DNA of 64,000 bases from Robertmurraya kyonggiensis (GTDB lineage Bacteria > Bacillota > Bacilli > Bacillales > Cytobacillaceae). This document shows positions 8,933 to 18,574 of this stretch, piece by piece. The stretch covers positions 248,001 through 312,000 of the forward strand of contig NZ_SWBM01000004.1 in the NCBI RefSeq assembly GCF_005116465.1, written 5' to 3'. The translations under genes were made by a program, and so were the position numbers. How positions within the stretch are numbered: the first letter of the stretch is position 1; every line of letters starts with the position of its first letter. The notes beneath the pieces are model-generated. The model saw only the letters and a program-made list of their open reading frames with translations. It was not told the DNA's origin and searched no databases.

Positions 8933-11590
8933 CTATTCATCCTGAAAAGATTCTAATTCTGATTCGGTGATTAATACATCACGTGGCTTACTACCTCTTG
9001 CTTCTGAAATAAAACCTTGTTCTTCCATCATATCAATTAGTCTCGCCGCACGGTTGTAGCCAATCTTAAATTTCCTTTGAAGACTAGATGTTGAAGCTCC
9101 ACCTTGTTCAATGATAAACTCGCAAGCTTCATAAAATAATTCATCCTCTTCCTCAGAAACAATAGCTTTTTTCAATAACTCTTCTTGCTCAAATAAGTAC
9201 TGAGGACTTTGTTCCCTACGAACATGATTCACAATTGCATCAATTTCCTCATCTGTCACATAGGTTCCTTGTAGTCTTACAGGCTTCGATGAACCATTTT
9301 CTAAAAATAGCATGTCGCCTCGACCAAGTAATCGCTCTGCACCGCTTATATCAATAATCGTTCTAGAGTCAATTTGTGATGACACAGAGAAAGCAATTCT
9401 TGTCGGTACGTTTGCTTTGATTAAACCAGTAATAACATCGACAGATGGACGCTGTGTCGCGATAATTAAATGAATTCCACATGCGCGTGCCTTTTGAGCA
9501 ATTCGACAAATTGCCTCTTCTACATCAGCCGGAGACATCATCATCAAATCGGCTAACTCATCAATTACAATAACGATATATGGAAGCTTTACAGAATACC
9601 TTTTTTCCTGTTCGGCAATTTCATTAAAGCGAGAAATGTCTCGAACACCTGCATGAGCAAATAACTCATATCGGCGTTCCATCTCTTCAACAGCCCATTT
9701 AAGTGCCGCTGTCGCAGCTTTCACATCAGTGATAACTGGACTTACCAAATGCGGGATTTGGTTATATGGTGCAAGCTCAACCATTTTTGGATCGATAAGC
9801 AAAAGCTTAACTTCATTTGGATTGGCCTTATAAAGCAAGCTCACAAGGATCGAATTGATACAAACGCTTTTTCCTGAACCTGTCGCCCCTGCAATGAGTC
9901 CGTGAGGCATTTTTCGTAAATCAGTGACGATTGGTTCCCCGGAAATGTCTAAACCGAGTACAGCTGTTAAAGGCGATTGGGATTCAATAAATTCCTGGCT
10001 ATTAATGATTTCACTAATAAACACAGGACGACTTGATTCATTTGGTACTTCGATTCCAATCATATGCGTTCCAGGAATCGGTGCCTCCATACGAATATCT
10101 TTTGCAGCAAGGCTCAATTTAATATCATCCGCTAAGTTCGTGATTTTATTTACTTTAACCCCTGGCTCAGGACGAACTTCAAAGCGAGTAACAGATGGTC
10201 CTTGCGTCACATTGGCTACACTAGCTCGAACATTAAAGTTAAATAATGTTTCATTCAACTGGTGCTCCTGTAATTCAAGCCATTCCTTGTCCACACTTTT
10301 AAAAACAGGAGGCTTTAATAAATTGACCGATGGGAAGACATAGTAAGCTTCTTCTGAGCTATCCTCACTGACTTCCTCTGTATCTTCTAATACAAGGGTT
10401 TCTACTGATTTAACTTCCTGTGTATTGAGTTCAGTAACAATTTCATCTGGTTTCGATTCTTCTAATGTCACGCTTACTTCAGAAATAGCAGGAGCAAACG
10501 TTTCTTTCGCTTTGTTTTCAAGCTTACGTTTATCTTGTGAAAGCATGAGGACATTGAATGGAATGTGAGAGCGTTTTTTCTCTACAGGTCTTTCGGATTC
10601 TAAATCCTCCACTTGTTCGTCCTGCTCTTCAACCTCTAATTCAGATTGTAAAATAACATTGTCCTCAAGAATGGCTTCTGTAGTCTGAATTGGAGTCTCC
10701 TGTACTTCATAAACAATTTCAGTAGTAACTTCCCTCTCAAATTCTAGCGCCGCTACTTCGTCATGCTCTTCAGTAATAGTTTCTAACTCATCATAGTAAT
10801 CTTCAATTTCAACAATCTCTTCCACTAGTTCAATTACTTCATGTTCTTGTTCTACCACACTATCAATTTCAGTTACAAAATCATTCTCGTTGTACGTAGG
10901 TAGCTCAGGCTTCGAGTCAATTTCAACGACAAGAGAAGGCTCAACTTTAGTAAATGGAATCGACTCACGCTCGAACTCATTTGTATTCTCATGATCTACT
11001 GGCGTTTGGGCCACAATATCAATTTTTGGCTCATTCACCACTTGAGATGGTACCAAAGAATCTCGTTCCATTCTTTGTACAGAATTAGATTCTCCCCCAC
11101 TGATTGGTTTAGACACAGGAACAACTTGTTCTTCTTCATTTTTCACACTTGTAAATCCATTTAATTCAACTTCCACTGGTTTCGTTCTTCTTGGAGGTCT
11201 TTCATACCCATAAATAGGAGATGGAATTTCCGTCGGACGAAATGGCCCATTCGAATAGTTCTTCTTTTGCACAGGCTTTGCTTTAGGCGGAGTAACAACT
11301 TTTTTTACACTTGGTTGACCTTTTTCCAAAGACGGCTGTGCTCGTCGTTCTGGCCTTTTTGGTTCTTGGGAAGGCTGTGTCGTTCTCCTGCTCTCTCCAG
11401 TTGGTCTAGTTCTCTTCCCCCCTCGCTCCTCATCAGGAATTAAAGGAAAGCGAAACTGTCCTTTTGGATATTGATAGATAACTCTCGCATCTACATCTGG
11501 ACGTCCTTCCTTATGTTCTGGGCGAGCCTCTTCTATGTAATCATCTTCTTCACTGTTATGGGATTGAAATAGTTTTTTAAACCAACTCAA
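8933..11590 (-). CDS. sftA: DNA translocase SftA (soluble FtsK/SpoIIIE family)
   Basis: The 885-residue protein has no membrane segments, unlike FtsK/SpoIIIE. A short basic N terminus (MSWFKKLF) leads into a roughly 400-residue disordered, acid-rich linker with many Glu/Val repeats. The FtsK motor follows: Walker A GATGSGKS near residue 567, Walker B VIVIDELADLMM near 673, ATQRPSVDVITG and a C-terminal gamma winged helix (about 817-880) for KOPS-like sequence recognition. SftA clears DNA from the closing septum in Bacillus. The start is TTG at 11590 with a weak AAAGAGTGA ribosome site. It is somewhat shorter than the B. subtilis protein, the difference being in the linker. Confidence 0.93.
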   Translation of the reverse strand: MSWFKKLFQSHNSEEDDYIEEARPEHKEGRPDVDARVIYQYPKGQFRFPLIPDEERGGKRTRPTGESRRTTQPSQEPKRPERRAQPSLEKGQPSVKKVVTPPKAKPVQKKNYSNGPFRPTEIPSPIYGYERPPRRTKPVEVELNGFTSVKNEEEQVVPVSKPISGGESNSVQRMERDSLVPSQVVNEPKIDIVAQTPVDHENTNEFERESIPFTKVEPSLVVEIDSKPELPTYNENDFVTEIDSVVEQEHEVIELVEEIVEIEDYYDELETITEEHDEVAALEFEREVTTEIVYEVQETPIQTTEAILEDNVILQSELEVEEQDEQVEDLESERPVEKKRSHIPFNVLMLSQDKRKLENKAKETFAPAISEVSVTLEESKPDEIVTELNTQEVKSVETLVLEDTEEVSEDSSEEAYYVFPSVNLLKPPVFKSVDKEWLELQEHQLNETLFNFNVRASVANVTQGPSVTRFEVRPEPGVKVNKITNLADDIKLSLAAKDIRMEAPIPGTHMIGIEVPNESSRPVFISEIINSQEFIESQSPLTAVLGLDISGEPIVTDLRKMPHGLIAGATGSGKSVCINSILVSLLYKANPNEVKLLLIDPKMVELAPYNQIPHLVSPVITDVKAATAALKWAVEEMERRYELFAHAGVRDISRFNEIAEQEKRYSVKLPYIVIVIDELADLMMMSPADVEEAICRIAQKARACGIHLIIATQRPSVDVITGLIKANVPTRIAFSVSSQIDSRTIIDISGAERLLGRGDMLFLENGSSKPVRLQGTYVTDEEIDAIVNHVRREQSPQYLFEQEELLKKAIVSEEEDELFYEACEFIIEQGGASTSSLQRKFKIGYNRAARLIDMMEEQGFISEARGSKPRDVLITESELESFQDE

Positions 11591-11719
11591 AATAAATCAC
11601 TCTTTCTAAAATACAATTCTCTAGTTTTTCTATATACTTTATTTTAGCAATAAATATAAAAATTTCGAGATAAATATGAAGGAACAGGGCTATTTACCTG
11701 TTTTTACATATTTTTCACT

Positions 11720-11757
11720 ATAAAAAGAAGAAAGGCCCACCACAATTGGTGGAACCT
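11720..11757 (-). terminator. Terminator of ytpQ
   Basis: On the minus strand a GGTTCCACCA / TGGTGGGCC stem with one bulged base is followed by a T-rich tract (TTTCTTCTTTTT). Confidence 0.7.
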
Positions 11758-11762
11758 CCTCA

Positions 11763-12563
11763 TCATCTCTTCTTATTTTTCCCTAAAATAAAGATAGGAT
11801 CTAATTCGCCATTTTCATAAATAAAGGACAGAGCTGTGATTGGTACCCTTCCACTTGCAAAGAAGCTCATCATCATTTGGGCAAGGACATCATAGCCCGT
11901 GTCATTTTGGATATCAACAATAATGAGTACATCTTGATGGGGAACGCCTACAGCCATTGTTCCAGTAATCTTTTGTTCCATTTCCTTAAGGAAAGATTCG
12001 TTTAGAATACGACTCGCATCATACCCATCATTTTTGTTCAAAAAATAAAAGGTGTTACCAGCTACCTGATCTACTTTCGTTTCAGTAGAAAGAGAACGAA
12101 CATTGAAGAGGGCAATCTCTTTAATCCGATTGCGATCCCATCCTTCTTTTGCAAGGAGCTGCTCGTCAATCAATCGATACGTTTTATCTAAATCAAGAGC
12201 ATAGTAGATTCTAGTCTCCGCCGTATGTTCATCATATAGAAGTTCAACATTTTCCTGAGAGCTCGTTGGAAAAGATGTAGAACGAATAACAGGAAAAATC
12301 CTCTTTTCATGTCCATCAAGCTTCAGCGGTTCGACCATTGCTTGCAGTCCTTCTTCTACATAATAGACGACTGAATCAATAGCTTTTTCCTTTTGCTCCT
12401 CCCATTTCCCAACTATCCCTGGAAGAGAAATGGTAATTCCTTTGCCGGTTTCTTCATTTACAATCCGAAGCTGGTCATTCTTTTTATCATAAGTAAAAGT
12501 CCGTCCTGGACGTTGTAATCGCTTTTCAAGCTCTCGTTTCATCTTAATACTATCCATTTTCAT
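11763..12563 (-). CDS. ytpQ: Conserved protein YtpQ (DUF1444)
   Basis: The 266-residue cytoplasmic protein matches the DUF1444/UPF0354 family over its whole length, with the characteristic [28 protein letters not shown]-like and [18 protein letters not shown] segments. No function is known to me. Two adjacent ATGs (12566 and 12563) follow AGGAGG; the second has the better eight-base spacing and matches the family start. It appears to be its own transcription unit, with a candidate promoter lying inside the ytpP terminator region. Confidence 0.85.
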   Translation of the reverse strand: MKMDSIKMKRELEKRLQRPGRTFTYDKKNDQLRIVNEETGKGITISLPGIVGKWEEQKEKAIDSVVYYVEEGLQAMVEPLKLDGHEKRIFPVIRSTSFPTSSQENVELLYDEHTAETRIYYALDLDKTYRLIDEQLLAKEGWDRNRIKEIALFNVRSLSTETKVDQVAGNTFYFLNKNDGYDASRILNESFLKEMEQKITGTMAVGVPHQDVLIIVDIQNDTGYDVLAQMMMSFFASGRVPITALSFIYENGELDPIFILGKNKKR

Positions 12564-12606
12564 CATTGTTTCCTCCTCACGATTAGGAGATTCTCCAATC
12601 CTATTT

Positions 12607-12635
12607 ATATTACAACAAAAAACCCTCTATCTCAA
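12607..12635 (-). promoter_or_regulatory. Candidate promoter for ytpQ
   Basis: On the minus strand TTGAGA (12630-12635) is 17 bases from TAATAT (12607-12612). The -35 lies inside the stem of the preceding ytpP terminator, a compact arrangement. Confidence 0.4.
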
Positions 12636-12655
12636 AGAATCAAGATAAAGGGCTC
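12616..12655 (-). terminator. Terminator of the PTS-IIC-like/ytpP operon
   Basis: On the minus strand AGCCCTTTATCTT pairs with GAGATAGAGGGTT and is followed by a run of six Ts. Confidence 0.88.
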
Positions 12656-12665
12656 TTAATATTTA

Positions 12666-12977
12666 TTATAAGCTTTCGATAAACTTTTCTACTTCTTCTT
12701 TCGTCTTACGATCTTTGCTTACAAAACGGCCAAGCTCTTTTCCGTTTTCATAAGCAAGGAAGCTCGGAATTCCAAAGACATCCACTTGTCCACATAAATC
12801 AATGAACTCGTCACGATCCACGTACACAAACGTAAACTCTTGGTACTTTTCTTGAATTTCTGGTAAAAACGGATCAATGAAACGGCAATCCGGACACCAG
12901 TTAGCTGAAAACATAAAGATATGCTTTCCATCATTTTTCAATTGCTCAAACTGTTCCATGCTTTCTAATTTTTTCAT
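12666..12977 (-). CDS. ytpP: Thioredoxin-like protein YtpP
   Basis: The 103-residue single-domain thioredoxin has the active site NWCPDC (Cys28 and Cys31), with proline-aspartate in place of the usual glycine-proline, and the cis-proline loop FGIPSF. It probably acts as a cytoplasmic dithiol reductant or in thiol exchange. Its ATG overlaps the stop of the upstream permease gene by four bases (ATGA), implying translational coupling. Confidence 0.9.
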   Translation of the reverse strand: MKKLESMEQFEQLKNDGKHIFMFSANWCPDCRFIDPFLPEIQEKYQEFTFVYVDRDEFIDLCGQVDVFGIPSFLAYENGKELGRFVSKDRKTKEEVEKFIESL

Positions 12978-13996
12978 TCTCTTGCTCCTTCTATTTGGAT
13001 CAACATATCACCTGATTTGATCCAACCTTTTTTCCTCATATATTCTGATAATAACAGGCTAATTACAGCAGGTCCAACAAAAAGCAACAAGATTACTTTA
13101 ATCCATACATCCGGACCGAATCCCATTGTTGTAAAAGTCATCATTGGGCCAACCAATCCACTCGTCCCCATGCCTGCACCCGCCGCATTGTTATGAAAAT
13201 CCAGCAAAGTTGTCCCAATCGGAGCGAGAATAATACCGGCTACTGTTGGCGGAATAATAATCCATGGATTTCGGATCGAATTTGGGGCAAGTAAGCTCGA
13301 TGTACCAACCCCAAGTGATATCAGACCAGAAATTTTGTTCTCGCGATAACTACTTGCAGCAAAGCCAATCATTTGAGCTGCGCATCCAATGACAGCAGCT
13401 CCAGCAGCTATGCCGTTTAAATCCAACATCATGGCAATCGCTGCACTTGAAATAGGATAAGTTAACGCAAGTCCCATCGCAACAGAAATGACAATTCCCA
13501 TTAGGATTGGCTGTTGATCTGTACTCCATACAATGAGATCACCGACTGCTTTCATTGCATAATCAACAGCAGGACCGACGACTTTAGCTACAGCAAATCC
13601 AGTTAAAATCGTCACTAAAGGTGTGACAATAATATCAATGCGCGTTTCTTTACTAACTATCTTCCCCAGTTCAACAGAGATAAGAGCAGCGACAAAGGCT
13701 CCTGCTTCTCCACCTAAAGTTCCACCGGCTGCCCCACTAAAAATTGCCGCAAACAAAACAAGAGGAGGTGCTTTAAGGCTATAAGCCACCGCCACACCAA
13801 TAGCTGGTCCCATTAAGCCCATCGCCATCGTACCAATTTCTACTAAAAAGGCTATATCTAGTTGTTCTCCGATTGTTTTAATAATTAACCCTATGATTAA
13901 GGATGAAAATAGACCAAGCGCCATACCATTTAATGAGTCGATAAAATAAGCCTTTAAGGAAAGACTTACCCCTTTCTTCTCTAAAAATTTCTTCAT
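12974..13996 (-). CDS. PTS EIIC-type multi-spanning membrane protein
   Basis: The 340-residue protein has about ten hydrophobic spans rich in Gly/Ala, with motifs such as GAAGGTLGGEAGAFVAALI and IIPPTVAGIILAPIGTTL. I assign it to the PTS_EIIC_2-like family. No EIIA or EIIB domain is encoded nearby, so whether it transports sugar by phosphotransfer is uncertain. It ends in a four-base overlap with the thioredoxin gene ytpP, an unusual pairing. The start is ATG at 13996 after GAGGAAC. Confidence 0.65.
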   Translation of the reverse strand: MKKFLEKKGVSLSLKAYFIDSLNGMALGLFSSLIIGLIIKTIGEQLDIAFLVEIGTMAMGLMGPAIGVAVAYSLKAPPLVLFAAIFSGAAGGTLGGEAGAFVAALISVELGKIVSKETRIDIIVTPLVTILTGFAVAKVVGPAVDYAMKAVGDLIVWSTDQQPILMGIVISVAMGLALTYPISSAAIAMMLDLNGIAAGAAVIGCAAQMIGFAASSYRENKISGLISLGVGTSSLLAPNSIRNPWIIIPPTVAGIILAPIGTTLLDFHNNAAGAGMGTSGLVGPMMTFTTMGFGPDVWIKVILLLFVGPAVISLLLSEYMRKKGWIKSGDMLIQIEGARE

Positions 13997-14030
13997 CTCT
14001 CATTGTTCCTCTCCACTGTATTTACAGGTG

Positions 14031-14050
14031 TCTTGACACATGTGACAAGA
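14031..14050. promoter_or_regulatory. Imperfect palindrome upstream of the PTS-IIC-like gene
   Basis: TCTTG-AC-ACATGT-GA-CAAGA is a 20-base dyad with two internal mismatch steps, 35-54 bases before the start codon. It could be an operator; no regulator family is recognised. Confidence 0.35.
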
Positions 14051-14118
14051 TTCATTGTATAACGGCTCTTGTAAAAATGGAACACTTTTTTAGTATTTCT
14101 AGTAATTTCTTATAGTAT

Positions 14119-14169
14119 GAAAAAAGGTGTCAAAAATTTTGTAGGGTTCTCCTAACAAATCTTGACACC
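14119..14169 (-). terminator. Long terminator hairpin after the lipoprotein gene
   Basis: On the minus strand GGTGTCAA...TTGACACC closes an inner ATTTGTTAGG / CCTACAAAAT stem, followed by TTTTTT. It is unusually long (about 44 bases). Confidence 0.85.
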
Positions 14170-14174
14170 AGATT

Positions 14175-14684
14175 TTATTTATTAGCTTTTACTGATTTCA
14201 CAATTCTCATCATGGTTTCTGCTTCTGACTTTAGGCTAGAGGTTTTTACCTCACTTGTAATTTTCACTCCACCTATCCCTACGACAACCTCATTCTCTTC
14301 ATCATTACTCTTGTTCACGAGAACATAACTGAGCTTGTCATCCTGTTGAAAGCGTTCCGTAATATCATAGTTTTTTTGCTGTAAAGTTGCATTTAACACA
14401 ACTTCACTTTTCGGCTCCTCTTGGAGATTATAAAAAAGAATATAAGTCTTCGAGCCATTTTTCAAAATTATATTGTTCGGTGTCTCTTCTTCTACTTCAA
14501 ATCCGAATGGTAAATAAAATTTTATATCATCATTTTTATTATTCGTATCTTTTGGTGTTTCCTTAAAAGTTTCCTCAACTGCAACCAATGCTTCATCCTT
14601 CGCTTCATCGAATGAAGCCGAACAGCCACTCATTAATCCAAATGCAATCACACTTACTACTAACGCCTTCGCTTTAAGTTTCAT
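14175..14684 (-). CDS. Putative lipoprotein, function unknown
   Basis: The 169-residue product begins with a lipoprotein signal (MKLKAKALVV..., lipobox LMSGC, lipidated Cys21), so it should be anchored on the outer face of the membrane. The mature part is acidic, with a beta-rich region (FYLPFGFEVEEET, YILFYNLQEE) and a C terminus AETMMRIVKSVKANK. I do not recognise a named domain. The start at 14684 follows GGAGG by eight bases; a longer frame to 14765 lacks a ribosome site. It is probably transcribed alone. Confidence 0.75.
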   Translation of the reverse strand: MKLKAKALVVSVIAFGLMSGCSASFDEAKDEALVAVEETFKETPKDTNNKNDDIKFYLPFGFEVEEETPNNIILKNGSKTYILFYNLQEEPKSEVVLNATLQQKNYDITERFQQDDKLSYVLVNKSNDEENEVVVGIGGVKITSEVKTSSLKSEAETMMRIVKSVKANK

Positions 14685-14811
14685 TGTTATTTCCTCCTTG
14701 CACGAAAAAGCACATGTTGTTTTACAATCATGAATCAATTGTTTAAACACATTGGTTTCTATCATACCCTTCTATTTCAAGTTCTGGCAACCGTGCCCAT
14801 TTTCCTATATA

Positions 14812-14850
14812 TCGAAAAAAAATACACCTGATCGCAAATGATCAGGTGCA
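14812..14850 (-). terminator. Terminator of the ytoP-DUF84 operon
   Basis: On the minus strand GCACCTGATC / GATCAGGTG with a short loop is followed by a T-run. Confidence 0.88.
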
Positions 14851-14856
14851 AAATAA

Positions 14857-15363
14857 CTAGTTTTTAAGTTTATATTCGTACTGTCCAACTAAAAGCTTCA
14901 TGACATGAGAAAACATTTCTGCTCGATCAACTCGCCCGTTAGAAAAAACGCCAACTGCCCCTTCTTGCTTGCGAATATTCTCTTTCTGAGCATATTCATC
15001 CATCACAGGCCCAAGCTCCTTGCCAGAACGTAATTTAGAAGCGATTTCCTCCGGTAACGGGATTCTTGCACCACCTGCAATATAAGGAACTTCTCCTTTT
15101 ACAGCAAGTGCTCCCCAATTACAAAGAAAGAGTCCACTTTCATGTTCGTGTACGCCACCTTCTAAGCCAATCCCCACGTCGCCTTCTTCCAAGGCTGCTA
15201 ATGCACGATTTACGGCACCTTTAATCGTTTCTTCATCGGAAAAAGGCTGTTCATTTACCCCTGAAGCTACGTTCACAGAGACGAATTCTGCTTCATAGCC
15301 TTCAAAAGCAGCTTCTACTGCTTTGATTTTGGCAGGATTTTTTGTACCTATTACAACTTTCAT
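14857..15363 (-). CDS. DUF84 family inosine/xanthosine triphosphatase-like protein
   Basis: The 168-residue protein starts MKVVIGTKNPAKIKAVEAAF, the phosphate/nucleotide-binding opening shared by ITPase and YjjX/DUF84 proteins. It has DVGIGLEGGV in the centre and GAVGVFSNGRVDRAEMF near the end. The family hydrolyses non-canonical purine triphosphates (ITP/XTP) to protect nucleic acid pools. It lies 18 bases downstream of the M42 peptidase gene in an apparent two-gene operon. Confidence 0.82.
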   Translation of the reverse strand: MKVVIGTKNPAKIKAVEAAFEGYEAEFVSVNVASGVNEQPFSDEETIKGAVNRALAALEEGDVGIGLEGGVHEHESGLFLCNWGALAVKGEVPYIAGGARIPLPEEIASKLRSGKELGPVMDEYAQKENIRKQEGAVGVFSNGRVDRAEMFSHVMKLLVGQYEYKLKN

Positions 15364-15381
15364 CTTTGTTAAGCCCTTCCC

Positions 15382-16449
15382 TTATGAATTCTGTCTAATT
15401 GTTTCTACAGTTGTACGGTCACAAGCTTTAACTAATTTTACGATTAATTCCTTTGCCGCTGCATAGTCATCCACATGAACAATCGACGCATGTGTATGAA
15501 TATAACGTGAACAAATTCCAACAACGGCACTAGGAACACCTTCATTCGTCATATGCACGCGACCTGCATCTGTTCCTCCTGGAGAAACGAAATACTGATA
15601 AGGAATGTCATGTTTTTCTGCCGTATCAAGCACAAACTCTCTCATCCCACGATGAGTAACCATCGAACGGTCCAAAATTCTTAATAAAGTACCCTTTCCT
15701 AGATGACCAAATTCTTTTTTATCCCCGGTCATATCATTGGCAGGGCTCGCATCTAAGGCAAAGAAAATATCCGGTTTAATCATGGTTGCTGCCGTTTGCG
15801 CTCCTCTCAAGCCAACCTCTTCTTGTACAGTTGCACCTGAATAAAGCGTATTTGGAAGCTTCTCATCCTTAACAGCCTCTAATAATTCAATCGCTAACCC
15901 GCAACCATAACGATTGTCCCATGCTTTTGCTAAAATTTTCTTTTCATTTGCCATTGGTGTAAATGGACAAATAGGTACAATTTGCTGACCAGGCTTGATC
16001 CCGATTTTAATCGCATCCTCCCGATCATCTGCTCCAATATCAATAAGCATATTTGAAATTTCCATTGGCTTATTTTTTTTCGCTTCATCTAATAAATGAG
16101 GTGGAATGGAACCAATCACTCCAACGACAGGACCATTTTCCGTAATAATTTGAACACGTTGAGCCAAAAGAACTTGACTCCACCAACCACCTAGCGTTTG
16201 AAAACGAAGCATACCATTTTCCGTAATGGCCGTTACCATAAATCCAACTTCGTCCATATGACCAGCAACCATTATCGTTGGTCCGTCACCATTACGTACT
16301 CCAAAGATGCCACCAAGCTTGTCTTGAACGATATCATCACTATACTTCTCTAGCTGTTCACGCATGAATTTTCGGACTAAATGTTCATTTCCAGGTGCCC
16401 CAGGTAATTCTGTTAATGTTTTAAACAGTTCTCTTGTTTTTTCGTTCAT
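15382..16449 (-). CDS. ytoP: M42-family glutamyl/deblocking aminopeptidase YtoP
   Basis: The 355-residue protein carries the M42 signature residues: AGHMDEVG (metal His and Asp), AWDNRYGCG (bridging Asp), QEEVGLRG (catalytic Glu and metal Glu), DASPAND and the C-terminal [10 protein letters not shown] (last His ligand). M42 enzymes are dinuclear metallopeptidases that form large tetrahedral assemblies in the cytoplasm. The start is ATG at 16449 after AGGAGACG. It is the first gene of the pair with the DUF84 gene. Confidence 0.92.
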   Translation of the reverse strand: MNEKTRELFKTLTELPGAPGNEHLVRKFMREQLEKYSDDIVQDKLGGIFGVRNGDGPTIMVAGHMDEVGFMVTAITENGMLRFQTLGGWWSQVLLAQRVQIITENGPVVGVIGSIPPHLLDEAKKNKPMEISNMLIDIGADDREDAIKIGIKPGQQIVPICPFTPMANEKKILAKAWDNRYGCGLAIELLEAVKDEKLPNTLYSGATVQEEVGLRGAQTAATMIKPDIFFALDASPANDMTGDKKEFGHLGKGTLLRILDRSMVTHRGMREFVLDTAEKHDIPYQYFVSPGGTDAGRVHMTNEGVPSAVVGICSRYIHTHASIVHVDDYAAAKELIVKLVKACDRTTVETIRQNS

Positions 16450-16621
16450 GGTCTCGTCTCCTTGCCAATATGTATTATCAATTTTGTCATTATGAAATTG
16501 ATTGATTTGTATGAACTTTATTTTACAGAACTTTGTTTCATCTTGCCACCTTCGATGTTGTAACTGTGATAAAATATGTTCATACTAGAAGACAATTCAT
16601 TCTTGATGAGGGGGCATTTAG

Positions 16622-16936
16622 TTGAATTGGAAATCATTCGTTTTAGGACTAAGCGTTGGGCTTGTTAGCGGATTTGTCGCAAAGGAATTATTAGAAACAA
16701 ATACAAATGTTTCACCTGAAAAAGCATTATCTAATGCCAAATCGTTGTTTAAACAATCTGGACCAATTAGTGGCTCATGGATTCATATGAAACCAGAATC
16801 CTACGAAAAACAAGGCTTAACTTATGATGTGTATCGTGGCGGCATATCAAGGTCCGTTGGCCACGAAATCGTTCAATATGAATTTATCGCTGATGCGAAA
16901 ACAGGAGCAATTATTGATTCTGTAAGTCTTACATAA
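16622..16936 (+). CDS. ytzB: Small PepSY-domain protein YtzB
   Basis: The 104-residue protein has one N-terminal membrane segment (about 5-22) and a short PepSY-like domain ending YEFIADAKTGAIIDSVSLT, where the DAKTG turn is typical. It is likely membrane-anchored. PepSY domains are proposed protease inhibitors, but the role of YtzB is unknown. The start is TTG at 16622 after GAGGGGG. It is monocistronic. Confidence 0.82.
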   Translation: MNWKSFVLGLSVGLVSGFVAKELLETNTNVSPEKALSNAKSLFKQSGPISGSWIHMKPESYEKQGLTYDVYRGGISRSVGHEIVQYEFIADAKTGAIIDSVSLT

Positions 16937-16957
16937 AGAAACAGCCATGCGAGAGAG

Positions 16958-17060
16958 GTTTGATTGACAATATTCACTAAAATCAAGCTATAGTTGGCAA
17001 TCATCTACCTTTTGATTGACAAAATCACCTGAACTCCATCAATATTTGTCAATCAAAACA
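16958..17060. repeat. 52-bp-period repeat, family B (two units)
   Basis: TTTGATTGACAA occurs at 16959 and again at 17011. The counterpart arm TTGGCAATCA/TTGTCAATCA occurs at 16994 and 17046; both pairs are exactly 52 bases apart. The second unit forms a 14-base perfect inverted repeat, TTTTGATTGACAAA ... TTTGTCAATCAAAA, with a 21-base spacer. The same TTGTCAATCAAA arm recurs in the array at 51.3 kb in the opposite orientation. The repeat lies between convergent ytzB and ytnP. Confidence 0.8.
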
Positions 17061-17112
17061 GTTTGTTTGCACAAAACCTTGTCTGCACCAACAATCACTA
17101 GATATATACCCA

Positions 17113-17166
17113 TAACAAAACAGTCTAGCCAAGGGGCAATACTCCCCCAGCTAGACTGTTTTGTTA
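17113..17166. terminator. Bidirectional terminator between ytzB and ytnP
   Basis: A long stem, AACAAAACAGTCTAGC with GCTAGACTGTTTTGTT, holds an inner AGGGG..CCCCC helix. It overlaps the ytnP stop codon. Confidence 0.88.
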
Positions 17167-18003
17167 TCTTTCTCTCTTCAGCACTTGCTCCAGCTGATTG
17201 TCGGCATCCCACTTCACCGCACGATAGTAGGCATCATGGTAAAAAGTAAACCAAGCCTTTTTCCCAAGACCGTATTCTAGCCATTTTTGCTTTGCTTCAA
17301 TTGACTTCATTGGGTAATCATCATACGCCATCACCCATAGCACATTTTGATGGGCATGGGTTGGCATAATATCAGCCATATGAACGGCGATATCTCCACC
17401 GTCTTCAATAACAAAAATCGAATGACCGTCGCTATGGCCACCAGTGTAAAACATTTTTATCGGACCGAGCGACCATTCTTGATCAAATGTCTGCACCTGT
17501 TCCACAATTGGCTCCCAATTTTCTTTCCAATATGTATTTTGAGAACGGATGTTGGGATTTCTCATTTCATCCCATTCGACTTGAGAGGTCATAATTTTAC
17601 TATTAGGAAAAACCGAGACATACTTTCCATCGATAAGCTTTGTCAGTCCGTTGGCATGATCATAATGAAGGTGAGTCATAATGACATAATCAATATCATT
17701 TGGCAACAATCCAAGCTCGCTTAAGGATTGCTCCACTTCAGATTCCTCTAGGACACCGAAATTTCTCTTTTGCTTATCTGTTAACTTTCCATTTCCAATC
17801 CCTGATTCCACGAGAATGTTTTTTCCATTCCCTTGAATGAGGATAGGGTCCGTTCTGAGTTCAATCTGGTTGTTTTCATTGGAAGGATATTTTTTTGACC
17901 ACAAAGGCTTAGGAACCACTCCAAACATGGCACCTCCATCTAAATGGGTCACGCCTCCTTTTAACCAAGTCAGTGAATATTGCCCGATTTGCAAAGTTTC
18001 CAT
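17164..18003 (-). CDS. ytnP: Metallo-beta-lactamase-fold lactonase-like protein YtnP
   Basis: The 279-residue protein has the MBL metal site [10 protein letters not shown] (His111, His113, Asp115, His116) plus later ligands in [15 protein letters not shown] and FYHDA. It matches YtnP, a quorum-quenching N-acyl-homoserine-lactonase-like enzyme reported in Bacillus; the substrate here is not shown. ATG at 18003 follows GGGGG by eight bases. Confidence 0.87.
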   Translation of the reverse strand: METLQIGQYSLTWLKGGVTHLDGGAMFGVVPKPLWSKKYPSNENNQIELRTDPILIQGNGKNILVESGIGNGKLTDKQKRNFGVLEESEVEQSLSELGLLPNDIDYVIMTHLHYDHANGLTKLIDGKYVSVFPNSKIMTSQVEWDEMRNPNIRSQNTYWKENWEPIVEQVQTFDQEWSLGPIKMFYTGGHSDGHSIFVIEDGGDIAVHMADIMPTHAHQNVLWVMAYDDYPMKSIEAKQKWLEYGLGKKAWFTFYHDAYYRAVKWDADNQLEQVLKRER

Positions 18004-18102
18004 GGTAAAATCCCCCTTTTGAGTTATTTTACCATATTAAAAAAGGTTACCCACATAAAATGGATGAACCCGTCTCTTTTGAATTCAAATGTAAAAACGA
18101 TT

Positions 18103-18498
18103 TTATTTTTCAATTGCTAATCTGAATACCAATAGTGCAAGCAAACAGGTTATCGGAGTCATTACCATCGTTTCCAAGCCTGAGTTTGAGAATAAATTGC
18201 CTATTGTATTAAGCACCATAAGTCCAAACATGACCCATGTACCAACGTTCACAGTTCTTTTAAACTTTCCTTTGAAAATATAGCCTGCTTTTACAGCAAT
18301 AATTGTAATGAATAGAATTTGTACTACAATCGACATGCTTTCAAAAATAACTAAATCTGACTCACTCTTTAATCGTCCTCCCCATACAAAATCATATGGC
18401 ACAATTTTTAAAAGTATTAGGACATGCATCAGAAGGGCGGTGGTATTAATAGTGATTATTAAATTACTTGCTAGCCTAATGCTAATTAATTTTTTCAT
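18103..18498 (-). CDS. Small four-span membrane protein, function unknown
   Basis: The 131-residue product has four predicted membrane spans (about residues 10-32, 54-75, 86-104 and 108-127) with short polar loops and a KGKFKR cytoplasmic-type loop. I do not recognise a family. A GAGGAGGGAG ribosome site precedes the ATG. It lies between ytnP and trmB, a place where I do not recall a B. subtilis gene, so it may be an accessory gene. Confidence 0.7.
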   Translation of the reverse strand: MKKLISIRLASNLIITINTTALLMHVLILLKIVPYDFVWGGRLKSESDLVIFESMSIVVQILFITIIAVKAGYIFKGKFKRTVNVGTWVMFGLMVLNTIGNLFSNSGLETMVMTPITCLLALLVFRLAIEK

Positions 18499-18574
18499 TT
18501 CTCCCTCCTCAATGCAATATATTCAACCATTAAGGATCTATGAGGATTAGAAAGTAGGCTACATATAATTTCTG

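Noticed and set aside
17016-17249. Plus-strand gene across the ytzB-ytnP terminator
   Set aside because: It spans the repeat, the terminator and the ytnP 3' end, with no ribosome site; a shad­ow frame.
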